Positions 56,029 through 64,000 of a DNA stretch of 64,000 bases are shown here, piece by piece; position 1 is the stretch's first letter, and each line of letters opens with the position of its first letter. The stretch spans positions 54,759,408 through 54,823,407 of the forward strand of contig OY829329.1 in the NCBI GenBank assembly GCA_963691655.1. Reading direction: 5' to 3'. The notes beneath the pieces were generated by a model that was not told the DNA's origin, made no database searches, and saw only the letters and a program-made list of their open reading frames with translations. The position numbers and the translations under genes were made by a program. This DNA comes from Toxonevra muliebris (lineage: Eukaryota; Arthropoda; Insecta; Diptera; Pallopteridae).

Positions 56029-57339
56029 AGGAGTGAGATTGAAAAAATCTTAACACACGTTTTACCTAATAATTTTTTTTTGGGTGTAAAATTTAAAAAT
56101 TTCTTTGATCTAGTTATCTTTGAAAAATATGTCAGTTGTTATTTTTAATGACAAACATGTTGATTTATTGTGAGTTTGATCAAAATGAGTGAAAAAAAGA
56201 AGTACGTCTTAAAATTATTAAAAATTTTCAAAAAAATCCAAATTGGTCTTACAAAAAATTGGCCAAAGAATTGAAGGTCTGTCGTCAAACTGTTTCCAAT
56301 GTTATTAAACAGTTTCAGGAGAATTTGACCATCGATAGGAAACCTGGTTCGGGAAGAAAACAAGGACCACATGATATTGGAAAAGCCAAGAAAATAGAAA
56401 GCATATTGAAAAGATCTCCAAACATATCTGGTAGAAAAGCTGCCCGGTTTGCCCAGTGCTCTGACTATTTGGTGCGAAAAGTTAAAGCCAATGCAGGTTT
56501 GAAAACATAAAAAATCCAAAAAGTTCCAGACATGAATGCTGCGAAAAATTTAGACGCCAAAAGTAGGGCTCGGAACATAAAATCGAACTTCATACAAAAA
56601 TTTGGCATTCATGTTGTATAATGGACGATGAAACGTATGTACTGGCAGATTTTACGCAGCTTCAGCTTCCGGATCAAAATTTTTATGTTGCTGATGCTCA
56701 AGGAAATGTCGAAGAACAATTTAGAAAGCAGACAAAATTTCCTAAAAAATTCCTGGTATGGCAAGCTATATGCATTTACGGCAAAAGTAGCAAGTCATTT
56801 GTTACAGTGGGCTCTATAAATACCGAAATATACATCAACGAATATTTGAAAAAAAAAGACTTCTTCCTTTCATAAGAAAGCACAATGTGACCACATATTT
56901 TTGGCTCAATTTGGCATCATGTAACTACGGCAAGAAAGCTCTGGGTTAGTACCAAAGTAATAACATAGTTTTTGTACCAAGAGAGGCGAATCCTCCAAAT
57001 TGTCCGGAGCTAAGACCAGTGGAGAGATATTGGGCTCTTGTGAAAAGAAACTTAAAGAGCACAAAAAAGGTGTCCCAAAATATCAAAGATTTTAAAAGGA
57101 GATGGGCAAACAGTTCCAAAAAGGTGTCTGAAACAACTATCAAATCTCTATTAGAAGGCTTACCAAAAAAGGTCCACGAGTTCATAAATAGTGGTGGTTA
57201 GAACTATGAAAGTTATATTTTTCTGTAATTTGTAAAATATTATCAATTAAATAATAAAAAAACCAAAACTCTAAGATCAACCGTTTAAAAATTATTGAAT
57301 TTTATATACATATGTTAAGATTTTTTCGATCTCATTTCT
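56029..57339 (+). mobile_element. Tc1-like element (DD37E type), complete ends (1311 bp)
   Basis: The 26-bp inverted repeats start AGGAGTGAGATTG (56029) and, reverse-complemented, AGAAATGAGATCG (57339), with 23 of 26 positions matching. TA flanks both sides (56027-56028, 57340-57341). The transposase between them is broken. Confidence 0.87.
56184..57201 (+). pseudogene. Tc1-like DD37E transposase, broken
   Basis: Begins MSEKKKYV at 56184, with a shift. The open piece 56259-56510 holds the HTH DNA-binding part (AKELKVCRQTVSNVIKQF) and RKPGSGRKQGP. The catalytic part follows: MDDETYVLADF with the first Asp (56621), KFPKKFLVWQAI, SINTEIYINEYL. The second catalytic position reads FWLNLASC (Asn instead of the Asp expected from the WPDLASxHY block). 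Thirty-seven residues later come CPELRPVERYW with the Glu and the end KKVHEFINSGG at 57198. Stops at 56508, 56874 and 56947 inactivate it. Confidence 0.88.
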
Positions 57340-57341
57340 TA

Positions 57342-60300
57342 TTTATATTTTATCTCTAGATTGAAAGGGAAATTATTACGTTTTTAATAAAGGTCCAAAT
57401 TGGTTTTTGAGGAGTAGTAGGTAGTAGAACTAATAATGAAATTTTGATGTAGAAAATTTTTTCCTATAAAACTCCCCCTGGAATTTCTTATCTTATGCCT
57501 GAAGCTCATTTACCTTCGTGAATAAGAAATAGGGAAAACAGTAAAGTAAAACTTGATCTTGATTTTGTTGAAGTGGTTGTATCATTATCTTATACGTTAT
57601 GAACACGACTTGATTGTATGAAATGTTAAACATGTTTCGAACTGAAATCAACGCTGCACACTTTCCTATAGAAATTTATTCTTGAAAAATTGTGTTTCTT
57701 ACCTGAAAAATCACTCCAAGCATTAAATTTGCACTGTATACCTACTGTTAGAACTCCTAATACAAATTTTCTTTTCGTATATCGGTCTTTATTCTTTTTT
57801 GTCAAATTCAAGCCACAACATTTAACATAGGTTGTTGTATGTACCAAAAAATCTTTTATTTACGAAGAACGATCATAAAGACTGAGATGTTTGTTGAGTT
57901 TTGAGTGTTTTATTTACTATAGAGCATTATTATCGGGCTTCTATACTACATACTACTACTCTAGAGTAGTTTAGACAATATTTAGTTTGTCCTGTCTACC
58001 TTACGGCTCGAACGTTGCCTACCTTCGTCAACTATTCCCTTACCATCCCCACACATCATTTTGTACGGAAGTTGATGTGTCGGACCAAGGCTAAAAAAAT
58101 GTGTAGGTCTGTATAATTAACTGATTTCTAATATTTTTAACTACTCTTACATAGCAAGTTCTTTCTCTTTAAGGAGCATAAAGAAATATTAGTTCTAGGA
58201 CTCAATGCCATACGATGCTATATTTATATTGCTGTAACCACTAGTTGATTTAAATAGTACGGAAGGTAGAGGCTAGGGCTTTCCTTTAGTAAGCAATTAA
58301 AATTAATTAATTCAGGAGCAACAATCGCATTGGCTCATACATCGGGAAGTAAGGGGGAAAAAGGAGAAAAGGGTCCCATCCTCAACTCCTAATTTTTCCC
58401 CTTTTTGAATCTACTAGCGGTCCTAACCTATTGCTAAAACTTCCAGTTTGAGAATGTGAGTTGAAATCGAATTGTATTTTTCATGTTGAATAGTGTTATA
58501 ATAAATCAGAAAATAAAAGAAAATGAGAGAGAAAGAGAGAGAGAGAGAGCGAAAGAGCTCAAAATGCAAAAATGTTTGACCCAATGCTTGCATATTTTAT
58601 GAGGCCATACGCGATCAGCTGTGAGTGCAATACTCAGGCGAATATATACACACACACACACACACCCATACATTTCTACGTGTGTGTATGTATTCGAGTA
58701 CTCTTGCACCTATTAAGTATTGATATCCAAAGCATAGGAAATCTTTTAAGACAAGTTTTTATTGTTGCTGCTTCTTTTCATGTGTTTTTTGTGTATTTAC
58801 ATATATTTTTCTGCAAATTGGCGGGCAACGTGATTTTGACTCGTGCCAAGTTGGAGTTTTTCAAATATGTTGTTGTTTCTTTTTTATGTTGTGTTTTTTC
58901 ATTTCTCTAACTATTGCTGGCCTGCATGGTAGAAAAATTATTCCACTGCAGTTTACTGACTTGGTTTTCTATTTGCAGAAAGCAACGAGGAGCGGCGCCC
59001 TCAGCAGAAGTAAGTTGCAGTGGACTGCGATGTGTGTTTGGCTTGCGATTTTTTTTTTTTTTTGTTTTAACCATGTTAATTGCACTTATCTTATGGCTAA
59101 AGTAAATTTTTCTCTTCTTTTGCTGCTGGTGCTATCCACTTTTCTTCACTTTTTTCACTTACTTGCATATATTTTTGTTGTTATTTCGTTGATTTTTCTT
59201 CTTGTTGAAATTTTGTTTTGATATTTTTTTTCTTGTTGCTATTTTTTTTTGTTTGTATTAGTAGGTTGTTTTTTTTTAGGTTTTATTGTTGTTGTATGGA
59301 TGGACAGATATCAAGAGATAAATATATAGGAATATATGCACGTATTTGTACGTGAATGCGGTAATGTGGGCATTCACTGTAGTCCCCCACTTATGTATAT
59401 TTCATTTGTAGTCATCAGATATAAACAAAAACAATACAACAATTGAACTAGCAATTCCATTTTTAAAATGCGGGAGGTATTTGTTGTTGTTGCTGATGTG
59501 CATGTTTCGTTTGAAATTTGAATTTTGGCTTTTTGTGTGATACCACCGAACATACTGTATATATGCAATTGTTCGTAGTCACGTTATTTTGTGCCAAATG
59601 CCATTTTTTCTCACATCTCACTTGTCTGCCTGATTGCCCGTTTGTATATTTATTTGAAGCTTGTTGTTGCATAAAAATTTTAGTTTTATTTTTCTCATTT
59701 TGTTGTTTTTTTTTTTGGTTTTCAGTTTCTAACATTTGTGGTTTTTTGTTTTGATTATGCACCATTTAAATGAATGTTTTCATTGTTTTAGCCAAGTTAT
59801 GTATTTGTTTAAACGTTTGCTTTACTCAAGTATTTGTCATTAAATTTTAATATGCAGTCCGATGTTTGACGCTTCATGTTGCATGAGATTAGTTTTTTTT
59901 TGCCTATTGCTGTAGCTGATTTTTAATTGATTTACTTACTTACTTTTTTCTTTGAAACTTTACTTTTGATTTACTTAATTAAATCTTAGTTTATTTCATT
60001 TATTTTTTTTTTTATTTTTTTTTTTTGCATAATTCAAGATTAAACCCAAAATTAAATAAATTTATAATGTAATATTTTTTTTAAGCCATTAAATTCAACT
60101 TCAGCAATCATTTAGCTGCATTTCAGCATCTTCCTTTTCATGTTATATAGTTTTTTATTTATGTTGGCAATATTTATATCTGATGCTGCCAAAGACCATG
60201 ACACAATTTCTGACAAAGTAAAAGTGTGGCATTGTCATATTTTGATTGTTGTTGTTGTGCGTACCTATTCCCTGTAATCACAAGTGATGAGTATATTAAC

Positions 60301-60500
60301 TTTCATGAAGCAAATAGTGATTACTGATAGATTATAAAAAAAGAAAATGTTGGTGAGGAGAAGGTTGATTTTTGGGAGTTCGAGGAGTAACCTGCCATCC
60401 TCAAATTTATTTTTCTTTTGTATCCAAGGGAAATACTTAAGTTATTTAAAAATTTCAAATCCGTTCACCGGTAATTTTCTTTATAGTATGCAGAATTTTC
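57342..60500. other. Non-coding DNA upstream of the lipase
   Basis: No gene is recognised. Microsatellites: GA at 58524-58549, CA at 58649-58664, poly-T at 59050-59061, and TTG/TTTC-rich stretches at 58760-59300 that produce meaningless hydrophobic reading frames. Confidence 0.5.
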
Positions 60501-60504
60501 CCGC

Positions 60505-61034
60505 TATAAATTTGTCTCGGTTTTTAAGGCTGAGGTTCTGGCTATTATGGAGGCTTGTCGACTAATAAATCGTCATATCACAGATAGGTGTAAGATCGCT
60601 ATTTTTATCGACAAACAGGCAGTAATAAAATCACTTCAATCCACTACCATAAAATCAAAGCAAGTTAAGAGGTGCAGGGAGGTACTGAGCGAACTAAATC
60701 ATAATGCTGACATCACTCTCATCTGGATCCTTGGCCATAGGAACATTGAAGGTAATAAGAAATCTGATGAATTAGCGCGCTCTGGGGTCGTTCTTGACGA
60801 ATCTTTAGAATTACCGGTTCTAGTCGCCCTGGGAGTAGTCAGGAGAGGCATGTATCTGCTCTGTCTTCAACTAGCTAATCACAGCTGGAAGTCATTAACA
60901 TCCAATATAACCCCGCGTGCGACATGACCCTCATATAATGAGGATTGGTCTCGCCAGTTTTTAACCAAGGATCGTATTGACACTGCAAGATTAACGGCAG
61001 CCTACAGTGTATAGGTACCCATGCAGAGAAACTG
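60505..61034 (+). pseudogene. Non-LTR retrotransposon fragment with RNase H (left part, interrupted)
   Basis: VSVFKAEVLAIMEACRL (60511 on) holds the RNase H Glu, FIDKQAVIKSL its second Asp, and LIWILGHRNIEGNKKSDELA its GHxNIEGNxxSD motif. Next come the linker region and, in another frame, LQCIGTHAEKL (about 61002-61034), the residues just before the C-terminal zinc-knuckle. The reading is then cut by an inserted element and resumes at 62382. Confidence 0.85.
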
Positions 61035-62379
61035 CACCCAGAGAAATACTTACCTCGTTTGAAGAAAAACGGCTATCAAATTGAGGAAAAATGGGAATGA
61101 TTTGGCGCCATAGAAATGGTTTCCTCATTTAGATATACAAAATTTCTTTGAATTGAGGAAATATTTTTTCTTTATTTTAGAGAAAAATTTCTTTGAAAGA
61201 AGGAAATTTTCCATAAATTAAAGAAATATGTCTTCAATTTGTAATAATTGCGTTTTTCAAATGAATAATATTTTATTTCAATATGAGAAATTGTATATAA
61301 TTTAGGTAAAATTTTCCTCAGTTTGAGGAATAATTTTCCATAAATTGAAGTAAATTTACTATTTTTTAGAAAAAAATCCTCAATTTATGGAATATTTTCT
61401 ACAATGTTGTTTTAATTAAAAGACATAGAAATCATATTTTTTTACTTGTATTCATTTATTATTTTATTTTAATAAGTATTAAGGTTTACATTCATACGTA
61501 TTTTTACATACACTACAGGCATCGTCGCCTTGAAATGATCAAAAGATCCTTATGGCCATCAAAAAATTATAAATTGAACTATATTGAAAATTATTTCTTT
61601 CCAATATATATATTTTTTTTTCACAATTAATTTTTTTTTCACAAGTTATATCAACAGCCACAAACACAACCGCTTCGCGTGAAATAGAGACGCCAACTAA
61701 AAAATTCAAAAGAAAAGCAAAGCGTATGCGATTGTCTGCTAAGGCCAAAAGAGTTAAGCTAGTTTTTACCAAAATTTTGTATGGTATGATTTTTGGTATA
61801 TTCGTCTCTTTCTTACATTTTTTATGCAAAAAGAAAATGTAAGTTTAATGATGCCACCTTATTTTATTCTAAATAAGGTAATTTTTCACTTTATGGTATT
61901 TTGATAGTTTTGTTTCGTAGCCAAATGGTGCTTGAATTTTTATATGCTGATGCGACTAAATTTTGGAAGAAACAGCTTTATAGAAACGTCCATTGTTCCA
62001 TGCACATTTGTGTTAACAATAGACAAAGTAATTCATAAAGCTATTGTGTTTTATGCAGCGACGCGTTGTAAGGACCAAGTTTTAGAAAAAAAAATGATAT
62101 ATATAGATGCCCATTTACCACACCCATATTTTCTTGTATTTTGCTTACTTTTTGATCTTACTTTCCTTTAATTTTAGTTTTAACAATTTCATTAAAATTG
62201 GGGATTTTATTGCAGTTGGTGGGCAGCACCGCAACTAAATTTCCAAAAATGAAGAAATAACTTACTTCAAACACATTTTTCTTCATTTTGAGGAAAATTT
62301 ACATAAACGAGAGAAATTTTCGTGGATTCAAATTGAGGAAACTTTTCCTTTGTTTTAGAGATGGGTATTTTTCTGGGTG
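61035..62379. mobile_element. Unclassified inverted-repeat DNA element (1345 bp) inserted in a LINE
   Basis: The ends are CACCCAGAGAAATACT and, reverse-complemented, CACCCAGAAAAATACC. The dinucleotide TG flanks both sides (61033-61034, 62380-62381). Removing the element plus one TG rejoins the LINE reading HAEKL|GITFNTHCRSC. Subterminal and internal AATTGAGGAAA / TTTCCTCAATT words occur many times (near 61076, 61155, 61315, 61375, 62290, 62330). A frame at 61638-61842 encodes a Lys/Arg-rich stretch (KFKRKAKRMRLSAKAKRVKL) then a hydrophobic segment; no family is recognised. Confidence 0.75.
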
Positions 62380-62381
62380 TG

Positions 62382-62586
62382 GGCATTACTTTTAACACCC
62401 ACTGCAGAAGTTGTGGAAACTTAAAAGAGAAAAAAACAATTTCCCACTTTCTTTGTGAATGCCCAGCCTTGGCGAAGGCAAGATATAGATTCTTGGGAAA
62501 GTATTTCCTCAATACCTTGTCCAATTACTCGGCAGCCAGTCCGAAAAATCTGCTAGGATACCTAAACTCCACGAGGTGGGTTTAGT
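62382..62586 (+). pseudogene. Non-LTR retrotransposon fragment, C-terminal part (continuation)
   Basis: Reads GITFNTHCRSCGNLKEKKTI then SHFLCECPALAKARYRFLGK and ends LLGYLNSTRWV with TAG at 62584. The CRSC...H...C pattern is the usual C-terminal Cys/His motif of RNase H LINEs. Together with 60505-61034 it makes one 3' fragment. Confidence 0.85.
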
Positions 62587-62989
62587 AAGAGTGCAGCATT
62601 ATTTCTAGTTCGGTGAAAAACTTGTTTCAAAATAGCGCCATAGCGCTAATTGTGACTCACAGTGGGTCCGCTGTGTGATCAACCAACCAACCATACCCTA
62701 CACGCTTAGTAGAGAGGATCAGAAGAACAACCCCAGTGCAAGAGGGGAAAAAAGTCGCAACTAATAGAAATTGAAAATCGAGGTTTCTTTTCTTCTCATT
62801 GAAATTTATGTTGCTTAACTTGCACCAACTAGAATTTACTTCACTCTTCTTTACTCTTCATTTTTACTAACATTTTATTTATATTATTTAAATCAATCAG
62901 AAGAAAGGTTGGTAAATGAGAAGGATTTAATTTAGGTGTCCTGGTATTTACCAGACAGTTCTACCAACAGAGTGATTATCAATGCCGCT

Positions 62990-63170
62990 TCAATGGTCTG
63001 GTGGCAGCGTGCTAGATCTCATGATTTGAACTGTTCCCGACTCGATTCCCGGCAATGGTATAGCCTTGTCTAATATCGAAAAATCAAGATGGACTTGGAT
63101 AAACAAAATCGTGATCCCCATAAAATAACAGTGTACTATGTTCCGCTGGAAAATTGAGTACCAGAATAAA
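62990..63170 (+). repeat. Possible third tRNA-like SINE head
   Basis: TGGTCTGGTGGCAGCGTGCT resembles an A box and GACTCGATTCCCGGC a B box, 38 bp apart as in tRNA-derived heads. No shared core, tail or target duplication was found. Confidence 0.4.
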
Positions 63171-64000
63171 AAGATGGAAAACAGATTAATTTTTCCTTTT
63201 TTTTTGTTTTTTTTTTTTTTTTGTTTCTAACTTCGCATAATAGTATGTAGCTACTACCTTAACAAACATACATATCTACTGCAATTGGTTGCACACATTC
63301 TCTTTTCAAATTCAAATTGGCATAATTTATAACACCTTAAAAAAAAAAACAAAGAAAATGTTTCTAAAGTATTTCATTTCTACACTCACAATTCTTTTGT
63401 CTCATTTGCGTTTTGTTTCTTTTACGTTAGTTGTCCTTGTCATACTTTTCTTTTTTGGGTAGTAATTTTTTACTACCCATTCATATCTTCATCTACCTAC
63501 TACTTTTAATGCACTGTAAAACAAACAAACCAAAAAAAAAAAAGTGCTAAAATGTGTCAACTGCAATACTTTTGTCATTAAAATTGCATTTAATGCAAAA
63601 AAAAAAAAAGTAAAAACACATTTAATTCACTAACAGCAACCAGCAACAGCATCCAAAGTGAATTACAACAATAACAAAAACCACAAAACTAAGAAATAAA
63701 AAGCATTGCAAAAAAAAAGTACTAAAAAGCAACAAATTTAAAACAAAAGATAAAATCCCTGCCAAGGTTAAAATGGATTAAATCACTTTAGTGCTTAAAA
63801 CAAGAAAGAGGGAGAAAAGGTGAAGAGACGAAGATGATGAAGAAGCTACTGTTGCTGCATTTAAGTGTATGTAGTTAAAATCTACTTCTACCCTCCTTTG
63901 TGGTTTTTTGGCTTTTTGAATGTAGGTTTAATTTCTTTCTGTTTCACAAAAAGTACAAAACCCATTTCGCGTTATTGCGTTTTCTCATGACATTTCAGTG
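63171..64000. other. Non-coding AT-rich DNA at the window end
   Basis: T- and A-runs (63195-63221, 63340-63349, 63532-63543, 63597-63610) and CAA-rich sequence. No gene. Confidence 0.5.

Noticed and set aside
58572..59221. Hydrophobic open frames that look like membrane proteins
   Set aside because: They follow poly-T and TTG/CA repeats; Phe/Leu runs are composition artefacts.

Overview
This is nuclear DNA of a higher dipteran fly, possibly tephritid-like, although the sequence alone does not settle the family. The reasons are strong AT richness, CAA/TTG microsatellites, small GT-AG introns next to very large ones, a fly-type acid lipase gene, and a dense mix of mariner, Tc1-like, non-LTR and MITE repeats. 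There is one convincing host protein-coding gene. Everything else I can support is mobile or repetitive DNA, mostly decayed.

The host gene is a minus-strand acid (abhydrolase) lipase of the lysosomal acid lipase / gastric lipase / Drosophila Lip family. It has six coding exons between 54141 (start) and 16529 (stop) and encodes a predicted 601 residues. The catalytic Ser226 (GHSQG) is built across the exon 3/exon 4 junction, and Asp400 and His431 lie in the last exon. It carries an unusual C-terminal Asn/Gln/Pro/Ser-rich tail of about 138 residues. The first intron is about 28.5 kb and, with introns 4 and 5, hosts most of the transposons.

Layout: 1-6 kb holds two truncated non-LTR retrotransposons (one with RNase H, one RT-only). 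At 7.3 kb is a complete dimeric tRNA-derived SINE. At 10.9-15.6 kb are a Mos1-like mariner, two piggyBac-like MITEs (TTAA duplications) and a hAT-like MITE with a perfect 8-bp duplication. At 16.5-54.1 kb is the lipase. Its introns contain three copies of a second mariner family, two copies of a monomeric SINE family, a second dimeric SINE, a minus-strand RNase H LINE, a 1.9-kb Transib-like element sitting in a palindrome and itself containing a piggyBac-like MITE, a DD41D mariner remnant, more MITEs, a large foldback element, and several decayed tandem arrays. At 56-57.3 kb is a Tc1-like DD37E element. At 60.5-62.6 kb a LINE is split by an unclassified inverted-repeat element.

The most interesting items are: the TSD-flanked dimeric tRNA SINE and a core domain it appears to share with a second SINE family; the three-layer nest at 36.4-38.4 kb; the unclassified element that interrupts a LINE cleanly at 61035-62379; mariner copies whose shared deletions conflict; and inverted mariner copies placed on either side of lipase exon 5, which could pair in the pre-mRNA. 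I see no CRISPR array, operon, bacterial gene or viral gene.
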